64,000 nt of DNA from Chloroherpeton thalassium ATCC 35110 (GTDB lineage: Bacteria; Bacteroidota; Chlorobiia; Chlorobiales; Chloroherpetonaceae): assembly GCF_000020525.1 (NCBI RefSeq), contig NC_011026.1, forward strand, positions 1,470,001 to 1,534,000, read 5' to 3'. Made by a program: the position numbers and the translations under genes. The notes beneath the pieces were generated by a model. That model made no database searches. It was given only the letters and a program-made list of their open reading frames with translations, and had not been told where the DNA came from. How positions within the stretch are numbered: position 1 is the first letter of the stretch; every line of letters starts with the position of its first letter. Shown here in pieces: positions 17,806 through 27,877 of the stretch.

Positions 17806-17886
17806 TGTCATTCTGAGGCATCTTAGCCGAAGAATCCAGCGAACCGGATGAATGGATGCTTCGCCAGAAGAATGCTCAGCATGACA
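17806..17886. repeat. imperfect inverted repeat, 81 bases
   Basis: TGTCATTCTGAG (17806-17817) is repeated inverted, with one mismatch, at 17875-17886. The inner sequence also has partial dyad character around GAAGAATCC and GGATGCTTC. It looks like the dispersed GTCATTCTGAG-type palindromes known from several bacterial genomes, which have no coding content and may be mobilised as miniature elements. Confidence 0.75.
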
Positions 17887-18056
17887 AGTTGCTGTTTCAA
17901 CTCCTGAATCAGGACAACACGTATAAGTAATATTTTGCTATAAAAAGCGTCGGGAATATAACAAAGTTACCAGCACTCTTCGATAGCTCGGAAAAGCGGC
18001 AGGGGTGAAAAAAACAAGCGACTTGCAATTTCGGCAAACAAGCGGAAGGAAAAAGG

Positions 18057-18473
18057 TTACTTTTTCACGGTGACCGGCTCGCCCTTGATGCCCGCGTAAA
18101 AAACGAGAATTTCCGCCGGTTCGTCGCTTTCGTTTTTTCCGTAATGCCATTTATTGACGACTTCCACAATGGCGTCGCCGGCTTTCATGTGCAAAATTTC
18201 CTCGTTTTCCGTCACCACCGTCAATTTTCCCTTGAGCAGCACGCCGGCGTTGATAATCGGATGCCGATGCACTTCCAATTTCATTTTGGGCGGAATGGTG
18301 ATTTTCAGAATGGTGACTTCCGGCTGTCCGGTCGCATAAGTCGGCAGCGTGTTCCCGTCCCAGCTTTCGGTCGTTTTGGCCAAAACTTCAACACCGACGG
18401 TTTCCACCTGCTGCGCCAAGCCTGCACAGGTTGCCGATAGCAAGAAAACGAGTCCTAACAAAATTTTTTTCAT
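18057..18473 (-). CDS. exported cupin-domain protein
   Basis: A 138-residue single-domain cupin with a signal peptide (MKKILLGLVFLLSATCAGLA, cleavage near residue 20). The cupin barrel includes KLEVHRHPIINAGVLLKGKLTV, giving the HxH and the conserved glycine, then GDAIVEVVNKWHYGKN with a further His. These positions could bind a metal. Exported small cupins of this type are seldom characterised and may be sugar- or metal-binding or have quercetinase-like folds. It lies 72 bases after cobQ on the same strand, so co-transcription is possible, but a link to corrinoids is not shown. Confidence 0.8.
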   Translation of the reverse strand: MKKILLGLVFLLSATCAGLAQQVETVGVEVLAKTTESWDGNTLPTYATGQPEVTILKITIPPKMKLEVHRHPIINAGVLLKGKLTVVTENEEILHMKAGDAIVEVVNKWHYGKNESDEPAEILVFYAGIKGEPVTVKK

Positions 18474-18545
18474 GAGCGGATCTTTTTAAAGTTCATCAAG
18501 CGGTTTCCTTATCCGCGAAGACGCTTCTCAATGCAAAATACTTTC

Positions 18546-20048
18546 TTACGCCGGTTTCAATGTGCTATAAATGTAAGCCATGTCGAGGTGCTCGCGCATC
18601 ATAGCGGCAAGTTTATCATACTCGGCGTTGTTTTGTTCGCGCAGGCTCATTTTGGGCGCAGCAGTGGGTGTTTCATCCAAAACTGAAAGATGCGGACGAA
18701 GCACGGCGTCAATCACGATGGGATTATCTAAAATGCCGTGCAAATAGGTTCCCCAGCAAGTTTCGGAAAGGTAGCAGCCGTCGGTTTCGCCATTTTCAAA
18801 ACGAGCAACCGGCAAGGCCGAAGCATTTATCGGCTCAGTTTTCCCCATGTGAATTTCATAGCCATAGCAAATTTCGCTGTGATCGCGAAAATGAAATGCG
18901 CGTTGCAGCGTCGTTTTTTCTGGTTGAAGTTCTGTTTCCATAGGAAGCAAGCCTAACCCTGAAAGTTCGCCCAGCTTGCATTCGACAGCGTAAGGATCTG
19001 AAAGGCGCGTTCCCATGATTTGATAGCCGCCGCAAATGCCGATTACGGTTGTTCCTTTGCGATGCAATTTTCGAATCGCAACATCCAGGCTGCGCGATTT
19101 GAGTTCGGCCAAATCCTCAATCGTGTTTTTGCTGCCAGGAATGAGAATGATTTGGGCTTTTTCGAGTTCATCCGCGTCAAGCGTGTAATAAAGTCGGACG
19201 CGCGGATCGTGTTCCAAAGCGCGGAAATCTGTGTAATTGGCAATGCGCGAAAGCTTCAGCACGGCAATATTAATTTTGCCAGGTTGGTGCGAGGTATGCC
19301 TTTTTTGCAGCGCGACGGAATCCTCTTCATCGATTTGTAAGTCGCGAATGTATGGAAGCACGCCCACAACCGGAACTTGAGTCAAATCTTCAAGGATTTT
19401 TCGTCCTTCATGAAAAAGACGCGAGTCGCCGCGAAATTTATTGATGATGATGCCTTTCATCAGCTTGCGCTCTTCTTCGGGCAAAAGCGCAATCGTTCCA
19501 TAAACCGAGCCAAAAACACCGCCGCGCTCAATGTCGGAAACGAGATAAGTCGCAGCGCCAGCGTGGAGCGCCATGCGCATGTTGGTAATATCGCGCTGCT
19601 TGATGTTGAGTTCAGAAATGCTTCCCGCGCCTTCCATCACAATTGGATTGTAGCGTGCGCGTAGCCGATCGAATGCCAGGCAAACTTCGCGAAAAAGCTC
19701 GTGCCGGTCATCGGCGTTATAATATTCATAAGCTGAGCGCGTGCCGATAGGTTTTCCATTCAGCACGATTTGCGAGCCGGTTTCGCCGGTGGGTTTTAGC
19801 AAAACTGGATTCATATCGGTGTGGCAGGCAATGCCAGCGGCTTCGGCTTGTGTGGCTTGGGCGCGTCCGATTTCAAATCCTTCAGGCGTGGCGTAACTAT
19901 TGAGCGACATGTTTTGCGCTTTGAACGGTGCGGGTGAAAAGCCATCTTGCTTGAAAATGCGGCAAAGCCCTGCAACGAGCAAGCTTTTTCCCGCGTCGGA
20001 AGCTGTCCCGACGACCATCATCGGTTTTAGCGGCTGAATTTTTGACAT
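18546..20048 (-). CDS. cobQ: cobyric acid synthase
   Basis: A 500-residue amidotransferase that amidates adenosylcobyrinic acid a,c-diamide at four side chains. The N-terminal dethiobiotin-synthetase-like ATP domain is VVGTASDAGKSLLVAGL then KAQNMSLNSYATPEG. The class I glutaminase domain has the nucleophile Cys in VIGICGGYQIMGTRL and the His in TYLHGILDN. Length is normal. The minus-strand order is an AAA ATPase/DUF4276 pair, then cobQ, then the cupin. The other corrinoid genes in the window, cobD and cbiB, are about 1 kb further downstream, separated by the palindrome-bearing region. Confidence 0.95.
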   Translation of the reverse strand: MSKIQPLKPMMVVGTASDAGKSLLVAGLCRIFKQDGFSPAPFKAQNMSLNSYATPEGFEIGRAQATQAEAAGIACHTDMNPVLLKPTGETGSQIVLNGKPIGTRSAYEYYNADDRHELFREVCLAFDRLRARYNPIVMEGAGSISELNIKQRDITNMRMALHAGAATYLVSDIERGGVFGSVYGTIALLPEEERKLMKGIIINKFRGDSRLFHEGRKILEDLTQVPVVGVLPYIRDLQIDEEDSVALQKRHTSHQPGKINIAVLKLSRIANYTDFRALEHDPRVRLYYTLDADELEKAQIILIPGSKNTIEDLAELKSRSLDVAIRKLHRKGTTVIGICGGYQIMGTRLSDPYAVECKLGELSGLGLLPMETELQPEKTTLQRAFHFRDHSEICYGYEIHMGKTEPINASALPVARFENGETDGCYLSETCWGTYLHGILDNPIVIDAVLRPHLSVLDETPTAAPKMSLREQNNAEYDKLAAMMREHLDMAYIYSTLKPA

Positions 20049-20108
20049 AATAAAATCATGTAAAGGCGATTAAATGCAAAGTTAATAAACTCAGGAAGAG
20101 AATCTCGT

Positions 20109-20684
20109 TCAGAGCAGCAGCGCTTGAATCGCGTTTATAAAATGCGTGAAACTTGTTGAGCGGTTATTTTCAATGTTAAGAAATGGGCTAATGGCTTCAG
20201 CGGTTTTTCCCTTGGCTAGATGCACCCTGCCTGAATATTCTGGAATAATTTTCATCAATTCTTGACTGGGTTTAATAATCATGTCAGGATTTTCGTACTT
20301 CCTTTTATTTCTGTGCGGGTTTGCTGAAAAACGCGGAAACGCTTTTTCTATCGCGATGAAATCGCCGATGAACCATGCTTCCAATTCTTTACATACAATT
20401 CTGATTTTGAACGGCGAATGGCATTTTCCGTTTATTTTCTCCAGAATATCCCGCTTTAAATCTTGGCAATCTGTGTTGTCTTGATCAAGCGCAACAACAA
20501 TTCGCGCGCCCTCTACTTTGCTCAAACTTGGCAATACGGTCGGCAACGCTTGCAGCAAGTCTCCCTTGCCTTGATGAGGCATTGTGTAATACCAGTAACC
20601 ATGTGGGGTAATGAGTTTTTCCGCAATCGCAGTTATTACCGGCAGAATGGACGGTTCTTCAACCAGAAAGAAAATACCTTTCAT
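20109..20684 (-). CDS. DUF4276-family TOPRIM-like protein
   Basis: A 191-residue protein resembling DUF4276. Acidic residues in a TOPRIM-like order are visible: Glu9-Glu10 after the first strand (FFLVEEPS), then Asp67-x-Asp69 in VVALDQDN, then CKELEAWFIGD. TOPRIM domains coordinate Mg2+ for DNA or RNA cleavage or primase-type chemistry. Its ATG directly abuts the TAG stop of the upstream AAA ATPase, so the two are translationally coupled and probably act as a complex. ATPase plus TOPRIM pairs such as OLD, Gabija and PARIS are anti-phage systems; a nuclease role here is inference. Confidence 0.75.
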   Translation of the reverse strand: MKGIFFLVEEPSILPVITAIAEKLITPHGYWYYTMPHQGKGDLLQALPTVLPSLSKVEGARIVVALDQDNTDCQDLKRDILEKINGKCHSPFKIRIVCKELEAWFIGDFIAIEKAFPRFSANPHRNKRKYENPDMIIKPSQELMKIIPEYSGRVHLAKGKTAEAISPFLNIENNRSTSFTHFINAIQALLL

Positions 20685-21887
20685 CTACTTCAAATTTGCG
20701 CCTTTTATGTAATGATTTCGCCAGAGCCAGCCAAGTTTGTTTCCGTCCGAATGAAGGTTTCGTGTGAGTTCGTCTTCCGATGCCGCTTTGATTTGAGAAA
20801 AACCGCCGTCTTTTACCAAGAAAAAGAGTTCATCAATATCGAGCGCATTGACAAAATCGGGCGAATGCGTAGAAACAAAAACTTGCCCGCCTCTTTCCGC
20901 ATATTCCCTGATTTCTTCCGCCAACGAAACAAGCAAATCTGGGTGAAGAAAGTTTTCCGGCTCTTCTATGCAAAGCAATGGATGCGGATCGGGATCGTAA
21001 AGCAAAATCATGTAGGCAAACATTTTTATCGTGCCGTCGGAGACGAACTTTCCGATAAACGGGTCGACAAAATTTTCATCTTGAAAGCGCAAAACCACTT
21101 TACCTTCAATGGAATCAACCGCTTCAACTTTTGAAATGCCAGGAATGCGTTGAGGAAGTTTATGAAGAATCTGATCAAAAATATCGCGATGGTACTCATA
21201 AATGTATTTCGTGACTTGCGCCAGATTCTCGCCGGTAGCGTTCAAATGTTCGTCAAGTCCGGTGTCCGAAACCCTTCGTGCCGCATCGATGCTAAAGCTC
21301 GAGATGTACCATTTTTCGAGCATTTTGCGAAATTCCGAAACCGCGCGAAACTGCTCAAATTGCCCAAGCCCCTTGACGGCCAGAATGTCAGGGCTGGAAA
21401 GAACTTTATTTTCTCTTTCATCTGTGGCGCCTTCTTCGCCGTAAGCTTGTTCATTAACGATGGCGCTGCCTGCACCATCTTGAAAATCCAGAAAATGCCA
21501 AGGTTTTCCTTTCCTCCCGCGTCGATAGCGAAGAATTTCTCTTCTGACAATTGCTTTTCCTCGTTCAAAACCAATTCGCACTTGATAGGTGATCACCGGA
21601 TTGAAATCATTTTCAAACGCGTTAGGGTTTCTAAATTTCAGTTCAAAAAAAAGTTCATCTTTTTCAGGATCACATCCTCGTGCCAAAACTTCTTTAACAC
21701 CGCCGCGTCGGTTGACGGCAATCGTCACATTGCTTTGCAAGGCGTCACTTAAAAAACCAAAAACGTCAAACAGCGTGCTTTTTCCGCTTCCGTTCGGTCC
21801 CAAGAAAACGCAAAGATTTGATAGGCCGCGAATCTCCGTATCTTTAAAGACTTTATAGTTTTTTACGTGAAGCTGCTCAATTTGCAT
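20685..21887 (-). CDS. ABC/SMC-like AAA ATPase (COG4637-type) of the DUF4276 pair
   Basis: A 400-residue RecF/SMC-like ATPase. Walker A is FLGPNGSGKSTLFDVFGFL near residue 28. Walker B lies in PLLCIEEPENFLHPDL near residue 325, and the switch His is in VFVSTHSPDFVNAL. The signature-like segment FVSDGTIKMFAYMILL precedes Walker B. There is no room for a long coiled coil. The partner TOPRIM-like gene starts at the next base after its stop codon. Such two-gene sets are found in accessory regions; here the set lies between cobQ and rsmB without visible mobility genes. Confidence 0.82.
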   Translation of the reverse strand: MQIEQLHVKNYKVFKDTEIRGLSNLCVFLGPNGSGKSTLFDVFGFLSDALQSNVTIAVNRRGGVKEVLARGCDPEKDELFFELKFRNPNAFENDFNPVITYQVRIGFERGKAIVRREILRYRRGRKGKPWHFLDFQDGAGSAIVNEQAYGEEGATDERENKVLSSPDILAVKGLGQFEQFRAVSEFRKMLEKWYISSFSIDAARRVSDTGLDEHLNATGENLAQVTKYIYEYHRDIFDQILHKLPQRIPGISKVEAVDSIEGKVVLRFQDENFVDPFIGKFVSDGTIKMFAYMILLYDPDPHPLLCIEEPENFLHPDLLVSLAEEIREYAERGGQVFVSTHSPDFVNALDIDELFFLVKDGGFSQIKAASEDELTRNLHSDGNKLGWLWRNHYIKGANLK

Positions 21888-22064
21888 GGCGGTATTTTTG
21901 ACAAGTGAAAAGTATTTAAACTTTCGCCGCTGTGATATGCGTGCGAAAGTTTAAGATTACACAAATCTCCTATCGAATGAAATATATAGTGCGGATAAAA
22001 AACACAGCTGAGTCGCAATGCCGCTAACCACCGCGATTTATATTTATTTAGCGCGCTAAAGGAG

Positions 22065-23396
22065 TCACGCTTTCCTAACCAGCCGCGCGGAAAATGCGCC
22101 ATCGAAGCCGTTTTTGCCAGGTAAAAGCGAAATGTAGCCCTTATCATGAACAACCTCGTGAAACTCATCCGGTAAAATCTCAATTGCCGATTGCAATTGC
22201 CATTCAGGGTGAGCGTTCAGAAATTTTTCAATCAACACTTGATTTTCTTCTGGCTCAATCGAGCAGGTCGAATAAACAATTGCGGCATCAGGCTTAGCCA
22301 TTTTAGCGGCGTTCTCAAGCAATTGGTATTGCAAGTTTGAAAGCGCGGCCAGGTCCGCTTCGCTAAGCCGCCAGCGCAGCTCAGCGCGTCGTGAGAGCAC
22401 GCCCGTTCCGGTGCAAGGCGCGTCTAAGAGAATGGCGTCGAAGCCTTCTTCATGAGAGAAGCGCGTGGCGTCGTGCTTAATTGTGGAAATAATATCGATG
22501 CCGAGAGCGCTTGCAAGCCGGTCGATATCTTCAAGTTTATTGTCATACAAATCCAGCGAGGTGATTTGGCCAGCGTTTGCCATCATCTCAGCCAAATAAG
22601 TGGATTTCCCGCCAGGCGCGGCGCACATGTCCAGCACTTTTTGGCCAGGCTGCGGATTGAGCAAGCGGCAGGCCAGCGCTTGCGCTTCGCTTTGAACCGA
22701 AACTTCGCCGGTGCTTAAAAACGGCTCTAAATCAAAAAAGCGATCGGGTATGACGAAATCCGGCAAAATCGACTTGCGGAAAGTGACATTTTCTGCGAGC
22801 AGCTTTTGCTGAAATTTCTCCGGTGCGTTTTTTAAGCGGTTAATGCGGAAAGCAATTCGTGGGATAAGGTTGTTGGCTTCCATGATATTTTGTGCTTCCA
22901 GAAAGCCGTAAGTGCTGATCCAACGCTCAAGCAACCAGCGGGGATGCGAATACTTTAGGGCGATTTGATCGGCAAATGTGCCGCCTTGAATGGAAAAATC
23001 TACGGATTCTAAATTGTTGCTGATGTTTCTCAGCACGCCGTTTACCAAGTTTCCGAGAAACTGGCCTTTGAGTTTTTTGGCTAACTCAACGGATTCATTC
23101 ACAGCCGCCCAGCGAGGAACTTTGCTCAAAAATAAAAGCTGATAAGCCCCAATGCGCAAAATATTCTTGACATCGATGTCCATTTTATCGTAATCGTGCC
23201 GATAAAATTGTTTAATGACATGATCAATTTTCATTTTTTCGCGCAGCGTGCCATAAACAATTTGCATGGTAAAGGCTCGATCGACGGGCTCTAACGCAGT
23301 AATGCTAAAAAAATGATTCAGTGCAGTGTCCGACTTGGCATGATTTACTTCAACTTCCCTAAGTGCCTGTACTGCAATTTCTCTGGCTTTCATCAT
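22065..23396 (-). CDS. rsmB: 16S rRNA (cytosine-967-C5)-methyltransferase RsmB/Sun
   Basis: A 443-residue methyltransferase. The N-terminal NusB-like RNA-binding domain (about 1-140) precedes a Rossmann methyltransferase domain. SAM motif I is VLDMCAAPGGKSTYLAEMM, motif IV is LLDAPCTGTGVLSRRAELRW, and the catalytic Cys is in VYSTCSIEPEENQ. These match the Fmu/RsmB subfamily. Length equals that of the E. coli protein plus a few residues. The upstream region is AT-rich, and the divergent metY riboswitch begins about 410 bases away. Confidence 0.93.
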   Translation of the reverse strand: MMKAREIAVQALREVEVNHAKSDTALNHFFSITALEPVDRAFTMQIVYGTLREKMKIDHVIKQFYRHDYDKMDIDVKNILRIGAYQLLFLSKVPRWAAVNESVELAKKLKGQFLGNLVNGVLRNISNNLESVDFSIQGGTFADQIALKYSHPRWLLERWISTYGFLEAQNIMEANNLIPRIAFRINRLKNAPEKFQQKLLAENVTFRKSILPDFVIPDRFFDLEPFLSTGEVSVQSEAQALACRLLNPQPGQKVLDMCAAPGGKSTYLAEMMANAGQITSLDLYDNKLEDIDRLASALGIDIISTIKHDATRFSHEEGFDAILLDAPCTGTGVLSRRAELRWRLSEADLAALSNLQYQLLENAAKMAKPDAAIVYSTCSIEPEENQVLIEKFLNAHPEWQLQSAIEILPDEFHEVVHDKGYISLLPGKNGFDGAFSARLVRKA

Positions 23397-23805
23397 GGCG
23401 ATAATGTTTGATTTACCGGTGCTTTGCCGGGTGAATGTTCAATTGCAAAAAAGTGTCGCCTTCTGCCGCTAAAACTTCTTAGGATTCTGTCTGTCGTGTG
23501 TGGGATTTATAAAAATGCCGCCGTTCAAATATAAAGAGGCATTTCTACTTTATCGAAGAAAAAACAGCGTATACTCAAAAAAACAACAACTTAATTTCAA
23601 ATTAAAGCAATTCTTGAAAAAGTAAGCACTTTTTAAAAGGCGACCTTAATTTTTCAGATAAAAAACCATATAAGGCGCAATGCTTCTCAGTTTCAGAAAC
23701 GCATTTTTTTAGCAGCTCTTGGCAGTATAAAGCGATTTTTGTACTTTTAAGGTTAATTGAGCGCAATTCGTTTGCGGAATGCTCTTTAAAATTTGGTTTA
23801 GTAAT
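23397..23805. other. AT-rich divergent intergenic region
   Basis: No coding sequence is visible. It must hold the promoters of rsmB (minus strand) and of the riboswitch-metYX transcript (plus strand), but I could not identify convincing -35/-10 pairs by eye. Confidence 0.4.
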
Positions 23806-23922
23806 CTGTCATCAAGAAAGGTGGAGGGAAAGGCCCTGCGAAACCTTGGCAACCGCTCAAATAAAAATGTGAGTTGGTGCTAATTCCTACCCGGTGTAAA
23901 CTACCAGCGGGATAGATGACGG
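23806..23922 (+). ncRNA. SAM-I (S-box) riboswitch
   Basis: The aptamer core is clear: ATCAAGAAAGGTGGAGGGA, then GGCCCTGCGAAACC and GGCAACC, the hallmark of S-box leaders. The P1 helix is formed by CTGTCATC (23806-23813) and GATGACGG (23915-23922). It lies upstream of metY and metX. GGAAGAT at 23921-23927 can pair with CTCTTCC of the following terminator, giving the classical antiterminator. Binding of S-adenosylmethionine would therefore switch off transcription. Confidence 0.95.
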
Positions 23923-23974
23923 AAGATTCGTATCCAAAATCTTGCCTGAATACACAGGAAATGAATAGATACAA

Positions 23975-24012
23975 CCTCTTCCGGCATCTTCTACGGAAGA
24001 GGTTTTTTTATT
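23975..24012 (+). terminator. riboswitch expression-platform terminator
   Basis: CCTCTTCCG (23975-23983) and CGGAAGAGG (23994-24002) form a perfect 9-bp stem followed by T7. It lies 52 bases after the aptamer and 100 bases before metY, so it acts as a conditional terminator. Confidence 0.93.
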
Positions 24013-24089
24013 TTCACCCAGCGTTTTTCACGAATCATTTTCGCCACCTCATTGCTGACATCTTGCCCAAACCGCATTTCGTAATTTAA

Positions 24090-26569
<2,480 letters not shown>

Positions 26570-26593
26570 TAAAACAAAAAAGCCTTTTGGCTT

Positions 26594-26630
26594 CATAGAG
26601 GCGCTTCTAAACGAATAGCGCGCCTCTATG
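26594..26630 (+). terminator. strong hairpin after metX
   Basis: CATAGAGGCGC (26594-26604) and GCGCCTCTATG (26620-26630) form a perfect 11-bp stem. A T-run is not present, so termination could be inefficient or the hairpin could protect the 3' end. It lies between the convergent metX and phytase genes. Confidence 0.65.
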
Positions 26631-26648
26631 CAACAGCCCAAAAATCAT

Positions 26649-27767
26649 TTATTTCTGATAAGATTTCACCGCATCTGTGCGAAGGCCAAGCGAATCGGCG
26701 ATGGTTTGCCATGAAAACGCAGCCACGTTGCCATCGTCGTGCACGGCGTAGAAAGCGCCATTTTTAAATGGCCCAAAAGCATATTGGCTCAGCGCCACGC
26801 CATCGGTGTTTGCGGTGATTTCACCCAAAAAAGCACCGAGATGTGCGAAGGTTTTCCGGTCAAAAATATGGAAAGTGTTTGCCTTGTAATCTTGGTCAGT
26901 AGCGATCCAATAGCCGGTGCTATCATCGGCGGCGTAAAGCGCAATGCCTTCTGGCTCTTGCTTGAAAATTCCCTTTCCGATAATGGTTCCAGTAAATTTC
27001 CCATCCAGCGTATAAACTTTCAAATCGTGCTCAGAGTCGTGTTCATCGGCTACGAGCAAGGTGTTGTTGGCCGGGTCGGCGTAAATGCTTTCAACGGTTT
27101 TCAGTACGCCCGCGCCCGCCGTGTCGCCGAACACGCCGGCAAGCTTGTAAGTCACTTTTCCGTTTTCAACGCTGAATTGATAGTGATGAACGCGTTCGCC
27201 CAGTTCGTTTGCCGGCGGCAATTTTTCGTCGGGTGTTTCGTAATTGTCGGTGACGTAAAGCTCGTACGTGTTGGGTGCGCTGGCAAAAACGGTCAAGCCA
27301 TAAGGGCGTTTCAAATTATCTGCGCCGATAAGTTCAAGCGGTTTAAAATCCGGCAGCGCGAAAAGCTGCACGCGCTGGTTGTCGCGCTCGACCACCAGCG
27401 CCAAGTCGTCAATCACAGCAACGCCATTTGGACGCTTAAACTCACCGAGCTTTTGGCCAGATTGGCCAACACGCTTAATGATGTTGCCCGTCGCGGCGTC
27501 ATTAACGAGCAGCACATCGGTTTCTTTTGCCGTCGAGATAATCCAGTTTTCCGATTCAGAATGATTCCAAATCGCAGGCGAATCGACATTGTCTTGTTCG
27601 TTGCGCTTGGTGAGAAAATCTTCTTTGATGCGAACCTGTTTGTATGCTGCCGATGGGCTTTCGGTTTGAGCCGGCGTTTGCTTTTCTTTTTGTGTGCAGG
27701 CCGTGTGCGTGAAAAGCAAGAGGACGGCGCTAAAGAGAATTGGCCAGAAGTTTCGAGAGTAAGTCAT
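26649..27767 (-). CDS. beta-propeller phytase-type lipoprotein
   Basis: A 372-residue exported protein with a lipobox signal peptide (FTHTACTQKEK, lipidated Cys near residue 24). The rest matches the 3-phytase/beta-propeller phytase family: NVDSPAIWNHSES, LVNDAATGNIIKRV, RPYGLTV, VADEHDSEHDLKVY, IGKGIFKQEPEGIALY and ATDQDYKANTFHIFD. These enzymes bind Ca2+ and hydrolyse phytate. The start at 27767 is chosen because a signal peptide follows it at once. It lies 110 bases downstream of a TonB-dependent receptor gene on the same strand, a combination found in other bacteria and suggesting phosphate-ester scavenging. Confidence 0.85.
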   Translation of the reverse strand: MTYSRNFWPILFSAVLLLFTHTACTQKEKQTPAQTESPSAAYKQVRIKEDFLTKRNEQDNVDSPAIWNHSESENWIISTAKETDVLLVNDAATGNIIKRVGQSGQKLGEFKRPNGVAVIDDLALVVERDNQRVQLFALPDFKPLELIGADNLKRPYGLTVFASAPNTYELYVTDNYETPDEKLPPANELGERVHHYQFSVENGKVTYKLAGVFGDTAGAGVLKTVESIYADPANNTLLVADEHDSEHDLKVYTLDGKFTGTIIGKGIFKQEPEGIALYAADDSTGYWIATDQDYKANTFHIFDRKTFAHLGAFLGEITANTDGVALSQYAFGPFKNGAFYAVHDDGNVAAFSWQTIADSLGLRTDAVKSYQK

Positions 27768-27827
27768 ATTGAACGGACATGTTTTGGTTTGAACAAAAGA
27801 TAACAAATCGGCGAAACGGAAAATAAA

Positions 27828-27854
27828 GAAGCCATCTCATATTGAGATGGCTTC
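27828..27854 (-). terminator. hairpin between the TonB receptor and phytase genes
   Basis: GAAGCCATCTC and GAGATGGCTTC form a perfect 11-bp stem with a 5-base loop. On the minus strand it is followed by TTTATTTT. It sits right after the receptor stop and would reduce read-through to the phytase gene. Confidence 0.8.
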
Positions 27855-27877
27855 AAAAACAAATGGATCGCAGCGAT

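Larger units (their letters stand above)
17575..18056. other. 480-base intergenic region with palindromic elements
   Basis: No convincing gene lies here. Two imperfect inverted repeats are described separately. A further pair, TCGGTAG (about 17734-17740) and CTACCGA (about 17781-17788), could form another stem. I searched both strands by eye for the conserved B12-box of a cobalamin riboswitch, because cobD and cbiB lie just downstream on the minus strand, and did not see it. Confidence 0.5.

Noticed and set aside
17575-17900. Possible cobalamin riboswitch upstream of cobD
   Set aside because: I looked for the B12-box (AGCCAGGAGACCTGCC-like) and the GCCACTG element on both strands and did not see them; the region instead carries inverted repeats.
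26739-27803. 354-codon plus-strand frame over the phytase gene
   Set aside because: The minus-strand frame has a lipobox, a signal peptide and phytase motifs; the plus frame has none.
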